Positions 30,937 to 40,414 of a DNA stretch of 47,890 nt are shown here, in pieces. Below the pieces are notes generated by a model that was not told where the DNA came from, searched no databases, and saw only the letters and a list, made by a program, of their open reading frames with translations. The number at the start of each line of letters is the position of its first letter. Within the stretch, counting starts at the first letter, position 1. The DNA is taken from assembly GCA_934597725.1 (NCBI GenBank), contig CAKTSK010000016.1, forward strand, positions 1-47,890, read 5' to 3'. The translations under genes and the position numbers were made by a program. This DNA comes from an uncultured Eubacteriales bacterium (GTDB taxonomy: Bacteria > Bacillota > Clostridia > Oscillospirales > Oscillospiraceae).

Positions 30937-31769
30937 GGGCCGTCCACCTCCTCTTTGATCTTCCGCCCCTCGTCCAGCAGCCGGCAGAGGGTGGTGAAGT
31001 CCCCTGCCCGCAGGGCTTCCTGATAGGCCCCCAGAGAGGCCACCAGGGTGTCCAGCTCAAAGAGCAGGTTCTCCTTGTTCTCCAAAAACAGCTCCGCCCA
31101 CATGGCAGGGTTCAGCCAGGCCACCCGGGTCAGGTCCTTGTAGCTGCCGGCGGAAAAGCCGTCGTGCTGGCGGGCGGTGGGGCTTTTGACATAAGCGTTG
31201 GAGACCACATGGGCCAGCTGGGAGGTAAAGGCGATGCGCTGGTCGTGCTCCCGGGCGGTGGTGATGGAGATCCGCCCGAAGCCCACCGGCTCCAGCAGGG
31301 TCTTGGCCCGGTCCAGCAGGCGGATGTCGTCAAACCGGGGCGGGACGATGACCATGGGCGCGCCGTCGAACAGGTCGGCCCGGCTGGCCCGGAAGCCCGA
31401 ATGATGGGTCCCCGCCATGGGGTGCCCCCCCAGGAACTGGATGCCGTGCTGCTGTGCCAGGGGGAAGACCGCCTCGCACACCCGCTCCTTGGTCCCGGCG
31501 CAGTCGATGACCATGGTGTGGGGAGACAGGAGGGGGGCCAGCCGGGTCATGTGCTCCACCACCGCCTCGGGGTAGGTGGCCAGCAGCAGCAGGTCCAGCT
31601 CCGGCAGCCGCTCGTCGGTGAGGGTGCCGTGGGTGGCCTGGGCCAGCTGGGCGAAGTCGGTGATGGAGGCGTCCTTGTCCCAGCCCAGGACCGTGATCCC
31701 CTCCCGGCGGCAGAAGGCTTTGGCCAGGGAGCCGCCAATGAGTCCCAGGCCGATGATCCCAACGGTCAC
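30933..31769 (-). CDS. tyrA: Prephenate dehydrogenase
   Basis: Oxidatively decarboxylates prephenate to 4-hydroxyphenylpyruvate for tyrosine. The 278-residue product starts TVGIIGLGLIGGSLAKAF (NAD-binding GxGxxG) and carries FLGGHPMAGTHHSGF, with the catalytic His, and a helical C-terminal domain (FTSQLAHVVSNAYV). There is no chorismate mutase and no ACT domain, so it depends on PheA for prephenate and shows no obvious tyrosine site. The GTG start at 31769 overlaps the aroF stop (GTGA); the longer frame from 31853 lies inside aroF. Confidence 0.95.
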   Translation of the reverse strand: MTVGIIGLGLIGGSLAKAFCRREGITVLGWDKDASITDFAQLAQATHGTLTDERLPELDLLLLATYPEAVVEHMTRLAPLLSPHTMVIDCAGTKERVCEAVFPLAQQHGIQFLGGHPMAGTHHSGFRASRADLFDGAPMVIVPPRFDDIRLLDRAKTLLEPVGFGRISITTAREHDQRIAFTSQLAHVVSNAYVKSPTARQHDGFSAGSYKDLTRVAWLNPAMWAELFLENKENLLFELDTLVASLGAYQEALRAGDFTTLCRLLDEGRKIKEEVDGP

Positions 31770-32773
31770 AGCTGCATCGCCTCCCGAATGCGGAAGATCT
31801 TTCCGGCGGTGTGGGCGAACTGCTCCGGCGTCAGGGACTGGGCCCCGTCGCACAGGGCGTGGGGAGGATCGTTGTGGACCTCGATCATGATGCCGTCGGC
31901 CCCGGCGGCGGCGGCGGCCATGGCCATGGGCTCCACCAGATGGGCGTGGCCGGTGGCGTGGCTGGGGTCCACCACCACGGGCAGGTGGGTCAGGCCCTTG
32001 AGGACGGGGACCACGGACAGGTCCAGGGTGTTGCGGGTGTAGGTGGACTCATAGGTGCGGATGCCCCGCTCGCAGAGGATGACCCGTTCGTTGCCGCTGG
32101 CCATGATGTACTCGGCGCTCATGAGCAGCTCCTTGATGGTGCCCGCCAGGCCCCGCTTGAGGAGGATGGGCTTGTCGGTCTTGCCCAGCTCCTTGAGCAT
32201 GTCATAGTTCTGGGTGTTCCGGGCCCCCACCTGGATCACGTCCACCTCCTCGAACAGGTCCAGGTTGCGGATGTCCATCAGCTCGGTGACGATGGGCAGG
32301 CCGGTGACCTTCTTGGCCTCCAGCAGCAGGCGGATGCCCTCGCCGCCCAGGCCCTGGAAATCATAGGGGGAGGTCCGGGGCTTGAACGCGCCGCCCCGCA
32401 GGAAGGCAGCACCGGCCTTCTTGACCTCCTGGGCCACAAAGGTGATCTGCTCCTCGGTCTCCACCGAGCAGGGGCCGGCGATGAGGGAGAAGTGTCCGCC
32501 GCCGATGGCCGCAGGGCCCACCTGGATGACGGTGTCCTCGGGGTGGAACTTCCGGTTGACGGCCTTGAAGGGGTCCGAGACCCGGGTGACGGTCTCCACG
32601 ATGTCCAGGCTCTGGATCATCTCCATGTCCACTTTATCCGTGTTGCCGATGAGGCCCAGCACGGTCTGATACTCCCCATGGGAGACGTGGACGCCCAGGT
32701 TTTGCTCCTCCAGCCAGTGGATCAGATGTTGGGTGCGTTCCGGCGATGCGCCGGGCTTTAAGACTGCGATCAT
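31766..32773 (-). CDS. aroF: DAHP synthase, type I-beta with N-terminal regulatory domain
   Basis: Entry enzyme of the pathway: joins PEP and erythrose-4-phosphate. The 335-residue product has an N-terminal ferredoxin-like domain (1 to about 70, MIAVLKPGASPERTQHL), which in Thermotoga-type enzymes mediates feedback inhibition. A barrel follows with IAGPCSVETEEQI, LRGGAFKPRTSPYDFQGLG, VIQVGARNTQNYDML, PILLKRGLA, CERGIRTYE and VVVDPSHATGH. AAAGGAGA precedes the ATG at 32773. It is the first structural gene of the operon, behind a Phe/Tyr leader peptide and attenuator. Confidence 0.96.
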   Translation of the reverse strand: MIAVLKPGASPERTQHLIHWLEEQNLGVHVSHGEYQTVLGLIGNTDKVDMEMIQSLDIVETVTRVSDPFKAVNRKFHPEDTVIQVGPAAIGGGHFSLIAGPCSVETEEQITFVAQEVKKAGAAFLRGGAFKPRTSPYDFQGLGGEGIRLLLEAKKVTGLPIVTELMDIRNLDLFEEVDVIQVGARNTQNYDMLKELGKTDKPILLKRGLAGTIKELLMSAEYIMASGNERVILCERGIRTYESTYTRNTLDLSVVPVLKGLTHLPVVVDPSHATGHAHLVEPMAMAAAAAGADGIMIEVHNDPPHALCDGAQSLTPEQFAHTAGKIFRIREAMQL

Positions 32774-32833
32774 GATACGTATCTCCTTTCGACGGCCGAC
32801 TCGTCCCGCTCTGGCCGGGACGTCCGATGCAAT

Positions 32834-32946
32834 AAAAAAACGCCGCACAGAACGGAATCTGTGTGGCGTATGGTGCGCTTCTATTGGGTGCAAAGAAGGA
32901 CCGCGATTTTATCCAGCACAAATTGCCATTACCCTATTCCCTTGTG
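32834..32946 (-). promoter_or_regulatory. Attenuator of the aromatic operon: terminator with competing antiterminator
   Basis: Reading the minus strand: segment 1 CACAAG (32946-32941, last codons of the leader peptide) can pair with segment 2 TTTGTG (32922-32917). The longer segment 2 TTTGTGCTGG (32922-32913) can instead pair with segment 3 CCACACAGA (32866-32858), nine pairs with one bulged C. Segment 3 is also the left arm of an intrinsic terminator, ACGCC-A-CACAGA with TCTGTG-C-GGCGT (32869-32840), followed by seven T. Stalling at the Phe/Tyr codons would free segment 2 and prevent termination before aroF. Confidence 0.8.
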
Positions 32947-33009
32947 GGAGATAAAGTAATAGTAGGTAAAAGCGAATGCGCTGTTCATGCTGATGGTCTG
33001 CTTGTTCAT
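32929..33009 (-). CDS. Phe/Tyr-rich leader peptide of the aro operon
   Basis: 26-codon reading frame with start ATG at 33009 and stop TAA at 32931-32929. The product runs MNKQTISMNSA, then FAFTYYYF (residues 12-19), then ISHKGIG: six of eight consecutive codons specify phenylalanine or tyrosine. GAGGAAGGA lies about 10 bases before the ATG, and the predicted transcription start is about 26 bases upstream. The terminator 60 bases after the stop completes an attenuation leader analogous to PheL of enterobacteria, though the peptide sequences are unrelated. A ribosome short of Phe-tRNA or Tyr-tRNA would stall over codons 12-19, just before pairing segment 1. Too short for normal gene finders, so it is likely unannotated. 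Confidence 0.85.
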   Translation of the reverse strand: MNKQTISMNSAFAFTYYYFISHKGIG

Positions 33010-33040
33010 ACAAAACCATTCCTTCCTCGATTACGCCGAT

Positions 33041-33069
33041 AGTTTACCATGCTTTTCCCCACCCGTCAA
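33041..33069 (-). promoter_or_regulatory. Promoter of the aromatic operon
   Basis: On the minus strand TTGACG (33069-33064), 17 bases, TAAACT (33046-33041). It lies 31 bases before the leader peptide ATG. The AT-rich stretch 33120-33340 between the two divergent units holds a TATAAT on the plus strand at 33217-33222 without a good -35, and nothing else recognisable. Confidence 0.65.
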
Positions 33070-33357
33070 GAGGGAATTTCTCGGGCGGCATGACACTTTG
33101 CCGGCGGAACGATCGTCTCCGCACGTTAACAAGCATACGCCTCCCTCATTGTTCCAGGGCTGTAATTTATTCGCTCAACAGTATCACTTTACGCAATCAT
33201 AACAAAAATCAGATTTTATAATTTACTGTTCTATGCCATAATTTCACCATAGGAAACCTTTCCCCAGCAAGGACTTTCGGAAGTTCTCCCCCATGCAGAT
33301 ACAGCCGGAACGATCGCAAAAGACACCTGAATACTATCCACATAAGGAGGCCATGGT

Positions 33358-33867
33358 ATGAGTAAGTTTGCCCCCTTTCTTCTTACCCTCTGCGCTGCCC
33401 TATTCCTCTGCTCCTGTGAAGGCGACTCTCAGACGGCCAACGCGGGGGATCCTCAAACGATCCGCACCGAGCAGTACACCTTCTCGCTGCCTGCCGGGTA
33501 TACCGCAGAACCCCAGACCGACGGCTCCCTTCTGTTCCTGGCAGACGACACCGTTGTCGGTGGCCTCTCCTGTCTCCCCTGGGAGAACGCCAAAGCGCTG
33601 GGCTTCCAGGACCCCAAGGATCTCACCGACGACAACACCGACCCCCTTCTCGCCGCCCTGCTGAACGAGGGCGAGACGACCAGGGCCTACACCTTCTCCA
33701 GCAGCCTGTTCGGCGACATCTTTCTGGATCTGAGCACCGACCAGCGCCATGAGTCCCACTCCTTCTTCCTCCAGGATGATGCGGTTTACGACCTCTGGTT
33801 CCAGTCTGGCTGTCTGGATGAGGATACGGAAACAGCCATCCTGCATAGCTTCTCTCTTCCGGCCTGA
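33358..33867 (+). CDS. Predicted lipoprotein of unknown function
   Basis: 169-residue product with a hydrophobic leader and lipobox LCSC, lipidated cysteine at residue 20. The mature part begins with a linker and then QYTFSLPAGYTAEPQTDGSLLFLADD, a pattern of short beta strands shared by many clostridial surface lipoproteins. It ends TETAILHSFSLPA, which resembles the end of proteins that measure a fitted curve-like domain (DUF-type), but I cannot name the family. AAGGAGG lies 7 bases before the ATG. It stands alone between the divergent aro promoter and a terminator. Confidence 0.75.
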   Translation: MSKFAPFLLTLCAALFLCSCEGDSQTANAGDPQTIRTEQYTFSLPAGYTAEPQTDGSLLFLADDTVVGGLSCLPWENAKALGFQDPKDLTDDNTDPLLAALLNEGETTRAYTFSSSLFGDIFLDLSTDQRHESHSFFLQDDAVYDLWFQSGCLDEDTETAILHSFSLPA

Positions 33868-33883
33868 CGCCCGGTTCCTTGCC

Positions 33884-33924
33884 GAAAAACACGGCTGGTG
33901 CCCTCTGCACCAGCCGTGTTTTTT
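33884..33924. terminator. Bidirectional terminator
   Basis: A perfect 14-bp stem (33888-33901 with 33907-33920, loop CCTCT) has T tracts on both strands. It ends the lipoprotein gene from the left and the his operon from the right. Confidence 0.92.
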
Positions 33925-34046
33925 CATGTCTGCTTGTCCTTCTCCTGGTCCGCATCCTGCTGGTTCTCGTTCTTCTCCTCGTCCTTTTCCTTGTCGAGAA
34001 CCTCCTCAAAGAGCAAGGCCAGGGGCAGGCCGGAAAGCTCGTCCAT
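33924..34046 (-). CDS. Small acidic/charged protein at the end of the his operon
   Basis: 40-residue frame with AAAGGAG 6 bases before the ATG at 34046, starting 18 bases after the hisIE stop and ending right at the operon terminator. It begins MDELSGLPLALLFEEVLDKE, a short amphipathic helix, and then becomes almost entirely charged (Lys, Asp, Glu, Gln, Asn). The good ribosome-binding site and position argue for translation. It could be a small helper peptide; no family or function is known to me. Confidence 0.55.
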   Translation of the reverse strand: MDELSGLPLALLFEEVLDKEKDEEKNENQQDADQEKDKQT

Positions 34047-34064
34047 GACAGGCTCCTTTCCCGG

Positions 34065-34712
34065 TCAGGTCATCTTCTCCTGCTTGACCTTCTTGTCGAT
34101 GACGTGGCGGGAGGCCAGCTCCTGGCGCACGTCGTCCAGCGAGATGCCCAGCTGGAGCATGAGGACCATCACATGATAGGCCAGGTCGGCGATCTCGTAG
34201 ATGGTCTCCTTCTTGTCCTCGGCCTTGCCGGCGATGATGACCTCGGTGGACTCCTCGCCCACCTTCTTCAAGATCTTGTCGATGCCCTTGTCAAAGAGGT
34301 AGGAGGTATAGGACCCCTCCTTGGGGCTGTCCTTCCGGCCCCGGAGCATGTCCATGAGGGCATCCAGAGAGAAGGCCGTGTTCTCCTCGCTCTCAAAGAG
34401 GGGGTTGTGGAAGCAGGACTCCGCCCCCGTGTGGCAGGCGGGGCCATCCTTGTTGACCCGGATGACCAGGGCGTCGCAGTCACAGTCGGCGGTGATGTCG
34501 ATGATGTGCTGGACGGCCCCGGAGGTCTCCCCCTTCCGCCACAGCTCCTGGCGGGAGCGGCTCCAGAAGCAGGTGCGCTCCTCTTTGATGGAGATTTCCA
34601 AACTCTCCTTGTTCATATAGGCTAGGGTGAGCACCTGGCCGCTGGTCCCGTCCACCACCACAGCGGGGATGAGGCCCTTTTCGTCAAATTTCAGTGTTTC
34701 CATGTCGATCAT
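34065..34712 (-). CDS. hisIE: Bifunctional phosphoribosyl-AMP cyclohydrolase/phosphoribosyl-ATP pyrophosphatase
   Basis: Steps 2 and 3 of histidine synthesis on one chain of 215 residues. HisI (1 to about 115): GLIPAVVVDGTSGQVLTLAYMNKESL, RSRQELWRKGETSG, DCDCDALVIRV and GPACHTGAESCF, zinc and magnesium ligands included. HisE (about 120-210): YLFDKGIDKILKKVGEESTEVIIAGK and YEIADLAYHVMVLM. GGGAGGA lies 7 bases before the ATG at 34712, 18 bases after hisF. Confidence 0.97.
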   Translation of the reverse strand: MIDMETLKFDEKGLIPAVVVDGTSGQVLTLAYMNKESLEISIKEERTCFWSRSRQELWRKGETSGAVQHIIDITADCDCDALVIRVNKDGPACHTGAESCFHNPLFESEENTAFSLDALMDMLRGRKDSPKEGSYTSYLFDKGIDKILKKVGEESTEVIIAGKAEDKKETIYEIADLAYHVMVLMLQLGISLDDVRQELASRHVIDKKVKQEKMT

Positions 34713-34730
34713 GGTGTATTCCTCCCGGTC

Positions 34731-35486
34731 TTACCGTACCAAAATGCCCTGGCGGCGCAGGTCTTGTTTCAGCTGGGGAATGGCGATCTCCCCAAAGTGG
34801 AACACCGAGGCCGCCAGCCCCGCGTCCACCCCGGGCAGGGCGTGGAACAGCTCCACAAAATCCTCGGTCTTGCCCGCGCCGCCGGAGGCGATCACCGGCA
34901 CGTTGACCGCCGCGCACACGGCGGCGAGCATTTCCAGGTCAAAGCCGCCCTTGACGCCGTCGGTGTCGATGGAGTTGACCACCACTTCCCCCGCGCCCAG
35001 GTCCACGCAGCGCTTGATCCAGCCGATGGCCTCCATGCCCGTATCGTCCCGGCCGCCCCGGCCAAAGACCCGGAACTGGCCGTCCACCCGCTTCACGTCG
35101 GCGGAGAGGACCACGCACTGGCTGCCATAGCGCAGGGCGGCCTGCCGGATGAGGTCAGGGTTGCGGATGGCCCCGGAGTTGACGCTGACCTTGTCGGCCC
35201 CGCACTTGAGGACCCGGTCAAAGTCGTCCAGGGTGTTGATGCCGCCCCCCACGGTCAGGGGGATAAAGACCCGGCTGGCCGTCTGGCGCAGGATGTCGGT
35301 GAACAGGCTCCGCCCCTCTGCCGAGGCGGTGATGTCATAAAAGACCAGTTCGTCAGCCCCGCTCTTGGTGTAATACTCCGCCAGCTCGATGGGGGAGCTG
35401 ACGTCGTTCAGGCCCTCGAAATTGACCCCCTTGACCACCCGGCCGTCCTTCACGTCCAGGCAGGGAATGATGCGTTTGGTGATCAT
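34731..35486 (-). CDS. hisF: Imidazole glycerol phosphate synthase, cyclase subunit
   Basis: Synthase half of the HisHF complex, making imidazole glycerol phosphate and AICAR. The 251-residue barrel starts with RIIPCLDVKDGRVVKGVNF (catalytic Asp), continues with PLTVGGGINTLDD and DKVSVNSGA, and has VNSIDTDGVKGGFDLE and PVIASGGAGKTEDF phosphate loops. It overlaps hisA by 4 bases. Confidence 0.98.
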   Translation of the reverse strand: MITKRIIPCLDVKDGRVVKGVNFEGLNDVSSPIELAEYYTKSGADELVFYDITASAEGRSLFTDILRQTASRVFIPLTVGGGINTLDDFDRVLKCGADKVSVNSGAIRNPDLIRQAALRYGSQCVVLSADVKRVDGQFRVFGRGGRDDTGMEAIGWIKRCVDLGAGEVVVNSIDTDGVKGGFDLEMLAAVCAAVNVPVIASGGAGKTEDFVELFHALPGVDAGLAASVFHFGEIAIPQLKQDLRRQGILVR

Positions 35487-36208
35487 GCTCTCCCTCCTTC
35501 TCCCAGGGCCACCGCCTGGGCCAGGTCGATGGCGCCGGTGTAATAGGCCTTGCCGATGATGGCCCCGGCCACGCCGGCCTCTTTCAGCGCCCGGATGTCC
35601 TCCAGGGAGGACACCCCGCCCGAGGCGATGATGTCCATGGGATACCGGGCGGTCAGGGTGCGGTACAGCGCCCGGTTGGTCCCCTGCATGGCCCCGTCCC
35701 GGGAGATATCCGTGCAGATGATGGTCTTGACCCCCAGCTGCTGCATCCGGTCAAAAAACGTCTCCCAGCCGTCCTGGCTGGTCTCCAGCCAGCCCTTGAT
35801 GGCGACCTTGCCGTCCTTCAGGTCGGCGCCCACGGCGATCTTGTCGCCGTATTCGGCCACGGCCCGGGCGGTAAAGTCCGGGTCGGTGACGGCGGCGGTG
35901 CCCAGGATCACCCGGCGCACCCCGGCGTCCAGGTAGCGGCGGATGGTGTCCATGGTGCGGATGCCGCCGCCCACCTCCACGAACAGCCCCGTGCGGGCGG
36001 TGATCTTCTCGATGGTGGGCAGGTTGGTGGTCTGGCCGGTCTTGGCCCCCTCCAGGTCCACCAGATGCAGGTGGCTGGCCCCGGCCTGCTCGAACCGCTG
36101 CACGGTGTTGAGAGGCTCCGGGTCGTAGACGGTCATCTGGTCATAGTCCCCCTGATACAGGCGGACCGCCTGACCTCCATAGAGGTCGATGGCAGGAAAT
36201 ATCTGCAT
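35483..36208 (-). CDS. hisA: ProFAR isomerase
   Basis: Isomerises the phosphoribosylformimino intermediate (step 4). The 241-residue barrel begins IFPAIDLYGGQAVRLYQGDYDQ with the catalytic Asp, and carries EVGGGIRTMDT, RVILGTAAV, CTDISRDGAMQGTN and IIASGGVSSLED. It follows hisH by one base and overlaps hisF by 4 bases. Confidence 0.97.
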   Translation of the reverse strand: MQIFPAIDLYGGQAVRLYQGDYDQMTVYDPEPLNTVQRFEQAGASHLHLVDLEGAKTGQTTNLPTIEKITARTGLFVEVGGGIRTMDTIRRYLDAGVRRVILGTAAVTDPDFTARAVAEYGDKIAVGADLKDGKVAIKGWLETSQDGWETFFDRMQQLGVKTIICTDISRDGAMQGTNRALYRTLTARYPMDIIASGGVSSLEDIRALKEAGVAGAIIGKAYYTGAIDLAQAVALGEGGRA

Positions 36209-36209
36209 C

Positions 36210-36830
36210 TTACCAGCTCCCTTCGCAGAAGGTCTTGAGGATGGCCAGCCCCACGTCCCCGCTCTTCTCCGGGTGGAACTGACAGCCCATGACGTTGCCC
36301 TTGGCTACGGCAGCGGTCAGCTCCACGCCGTACTCTGTGGTGGCAATAACCGCCTCGTCACAGTCGGTGGCGTAGAAGGAGTGGACAAAGTACACGCACT
36401 CCCCCTCGGGCACCGCGGCCAGCAGGGGGTGGGCCTTCCCCTGGGGATAGTGCAGGGCGTTCCAGCCGATGTGGGGGATCTTATAGTCCGCCGGGATGAC
36501 CCCCTCCATGGGGACCACCTTGCCGGGAAGAAGCCCCAGGCCCTTCCAGGAACCGAACTCCAGGCTTTCCTCAAACAACAGCTGCATCCCCAGGCAGATG
36601 CCCAGGATGGGCTTGCCCCGGGCGGCCTCCTGGCGGATGACCTCGTCCAGGCCGGTCTGGCGGAGCTTGTCCGCCGCATCGGCAAAGGCCCCCACGCCGG
36701 GGAGGAAGAGCTTGTCGGCCTGCCGCAGCAGGGCCGGGTCTCCGGTGACCACCGGCTCCTGCCCGATGGCCTCCAGGGAGCGGCAGAGGGAAAAGAGGTT
36801 TCCCACGCCGTAGTCAATGACTGCGATCAT
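36210..36830 (-). CDS. hisH: Imidazole glycerol phosphate synthase, glutaminase subunit
   Basis: Supplies ammonia from glutamine to HisF. The 206-residue class I amidotransferase has IDYGVGNLFS and LPGVGAFADA, nucleophile cysteine in GICLGMQLLFEES, and the His/Glu of the triad in GCQFHPEKSGDVG. Its ATG overlaps the hisB stop by 4 bases. Confidence 0.97.
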   Translation of the reverse strand: MIAVIDYGVGNLFSLCRSLEAIGQEPVVTGDPALLRQADKLFLPGVGAFADAADKLRQTGLDEVIRQEAARGKPILGICLGMQLLFEESLEFGSWKGLGLLPGKVVPMEGVIPADYKIPHIGWNALHYPQGKAHPLLAAVPEGECVYFVHSFYATDCDEAVIATTEYGVELTAAVAKGNVMGCQFHPEKSGDVGLAILKTFCEGSW

Positions 36831-37411
36831 ACCAACATTCCTTTCGTGGATGGGATCTCGTTGCCCCCGGTGAGGGCCACGGCTTGCTTCAGGCTCCGGG
36901 CAGCCGCCTTAAAGACCCCCTCGATGAGGTGGTGGCTGTTCTCCCCGGCCAGCCGGCGCAGGTGAAGGGTGCAGTTGGCCTGCCGGGTGAAGGCCAGCCA
37001 GAATTCCTTGGCCAGCTCCGTGTCGAAGGCGCCCACCTTTTCCGTGGGCAGGGGAACGTCCCAGCAGAGCATCCCCCGACCGGACAGGTCCACCGCAGCC
37101 AGCACCAGCGCCTCGTCCATGGGCAGGAGGATGTGGCCGAAGCGCTCCACCCCCCGCAGGTCGCCCAGGGCCTGGGCGAAGGCCTGCCCCAGGCAGATGC
37201 CCACGTCCTCCACGGTGTGGTGGTCGTCCACCCAGGTGTCGCCCTGGCACCGGACGGTGAGGTCAAAGGACCCGTGGCGGGCGAAGCCGGTGAGCATGTG
37301 GTCGAAAAAGCCCACGCCGGTGTGGATCTCATGCTGGCCGGTCCCGTCCAGGTTCAGGGTCAGGGCGATGTCGGTCTCGCCGGTCTTGCGCGCGATCTCT
37401 GCCTGACGCAT
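36827..37411 (-). CDS. hisB: Imidazoleglycerol-phosphate dehydratase
   Basis: Step 6 of the pathway. The 194-residue product is the single-function form, with HTGVGFFDHMLTGFARHG, DDHHTVEDVGICLGQA (manganese ligands) and ENSHHLIEGVFKAAARSLK. There is no phosphatase domain. The ATG at 37411 follows AGGAGGAGGG and overlaps the hisC stop by one base (TGATG); the longer open frame lies inside hisC and is rejected. Confidence 0.97.
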   Translation of the reverse strand: MRQAEIARKTGETDIALTLNLDGTGQHEIHTGVGFFDHMLTGFARHGSFDLTVRCQGDTWVDDHHTVEDVGICLGQAFAQALGDLRGVERFGHILLPMDEALVLAAVDLSGRGMLCWDVPLPTEKVGAFDTELAKEFWLAFTRQANCTLHLRRLAGENSHHLIEGVFKAAARSLKQAVALTGGNEIPSTKGMLV

Positions 37412-38471
37412 CACGATCCCTCCTCCTGTAAGATCTCCCGGGCCGCCTGGACAAAGGCGGCCATGTCCTCCTCGGTGCCGATGGTCACCCGGTTGTACTG
37501 GGCGATGGCCGGGTCGGAGAAGTGGCGGATGAGGATGCCCCGCTCCTTGCACCGGCGGTAAAAGTCCGCCCCATCCAGCTTGGGATGGGTGAGAAAGAGA
37601 AAGTTCGCCCGAGAGTCCGGCATGGCAAAGCCCAGCGCCCGCAGGGCTACGGCCGTCTTGTCCCGGGTGGCCATAATCTGCCGGGCCTTGTCCCGGAAGT
37701 AGTCGTCCGAGTCCACCGCCGCCTGCCCCAGCTTCAGGGTCAGGCGGTTGACGTTATAGGGGTTGGTAGAATATTTCAGCTTTTCCAGGTCCTCGATGAG
37801 GGCCCGGCTGCCCAGGGCAAAGCCCAGGCGGGCCCCCGCCATGGAGCGGGACTTGGAATAGGTCATGACCACCAGAAGGTTATCATACCGGTCCACCAGG
37901 GACGCGGCAGAGTCCGCCCCGAAGTCCACATAGGCCTCGTCCACCACCACCACATGGGCGGGGTCGGCGGCCACGATGGCCTCCACCTGGTCCAGGGACA
38001 GGGCCAGGCCCGTGGGAGCGTTGGGGTTGGCCAGCACCGTCAGCTTGCCCCGGCCCGCCAGGGCGGCGGGGTCGATGGAAAAGTCCTCCGCCAGGGGGAC
38101 GGTCTCACAGGCCACCTGATGCAGGGCGGCAAAGACGGGGTAAAAGCTGTAGGTCAGGCTGGGGAACACCGCCCCGTCGGCCCCGAAGGCCATAAAGGCA
38201 AAGTTCAGGATATCGTCCGAGCCGTTGGACAGAAAGACCTGTCCCGGCGTCACCCCGTACCGCTGGGCCAACGCGGCCCGCAGGGCGGTCCCCTCCGGGT
38301 CGGAGTACAGGCGCAGGTCGGCCACGTCCTGCCGGTCCAGCGCCGCCAGCACCGCCGGGGAGGGCGGGTAGGGGGACTCGTTGGTGTTGAGCTTGATATA
38401 CTGCCGGTCCCGGGGCTGCTCCCCGGGGGTGTAGGCCGTCAGCCCGGCATATTTGGCGTTGAGAAAACGGC

Positions 38472-38475
<4 letters not shown>
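37411..38475 (-). CDS. hisC: Histidinol-phosphate aminotransferase
   Basis: PLP enzyme of step 7, 354 residues. LNTNESPYPPSP, FLSNGSDDIL, ANPNAPTG, VVDEAYVDF, the PLP lysine in MTYSKSRSMAGARLGFA and the terminal phosphate-binding RVTIGTEEDM are visible. HisC-type enzymes often also transaminate aromatic keto acids, which could close the Phe/Tyr pathway here because the aro operon has no aminotransferase; this is an inference. It overlaps hisD by 4 bases. Confidence 0.96.
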
Positions 38476-39763
<1,288 letters not shown>

Positions 39764-39767
<4 letters not shown>

Positions 39768-40414
39768 TTCGTCTCTGCCTCCTTGGCGGCCACCTGTTCC
39801 CGCAGGCTCTCGTAGAGGGCCTGGATGGCCTGGTGTTTGAACTGAAAACTCACTTTGTTGGCGATGAAGCGGGCGCTGAGGGGCACGATGGTCTCAATGG
39901 GGGTCAGGTCGTTCTCCCGCAGGGTGGTGCCCGTCTCCACGATGTCCACGATCACGTCGGTGAGGTCCAGAATGGGCGCGATCTCGATGGAGCCGTGCAG
40001 GCGGATGATGTCGATGTCCCGGCTGCGGGCGCTGTAGTAGGCCCGGGTGATGTGGGGGAACTCCGTGGCCACCCGCAGGGTCTTGTCGGGGTCATCCCGG
40101 AACCCGTTGCGGGCCGCCACGCACATGCGGCACTTGCCTATCTTCAGGTCCAGCAGCTCATAGATGTCCGGGCCGTACTCCAGCAGGATGTCCTTGCCGG
40201 CCACGCCCACGTCGGCGGCGCCGCGCTCCACATACACCGGCACGTCGGAGGGCTTGACCCAGAAGTACCGCACCCCGGCCTCGGGGTTTTCAAAGATCAG
40301 CTTCCGCTTGGGGTCCAGCAATTCCTCGCAGGGAAAGCCTGCCTGGGCGAACATGGTGTACACCCGCTCCCCCAGCCGCCCCTTGGGCAGGGCTACGTTC
40401 AGAAAGTCCGTCAT
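39764..40414 (-). CDS. hisG: ATP phosphoribosyltransferase, short form
   Basis: First committed step. The 216-residue length is that of the short HisG, which lacks the C-terminal histidine-binding domain and needs HisZ; hisZ is indeed immediately upstream. LPKGRLGERVYTMFAQAG, VPVYVERGAADVGVAGKD and the PRPP loop near DVIVDIVETGTTLRENDL are present. It overlaps hisZ by 4 bases. Confidence 0.97.

Noticed and set aside
32780..33040. T-box riboswitch upstream of aroF
   Set aside because: The region has ...AATCGCGGTCC..., which recalls the end of a T-box, but the conserved GGGTGGNACCGCG core and a specifier stem are absent, whereas the leader peptide and alternative pairings are explicit.
33041..33150. 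Second small minus-strand frame (about 30 codons from an ATG near 33136) upstream of the leader peptide
   Set aside because: Its GGAGG is only three bases from the ATG, it overlaps the aro promoter itself, and no promoter for it is visible.
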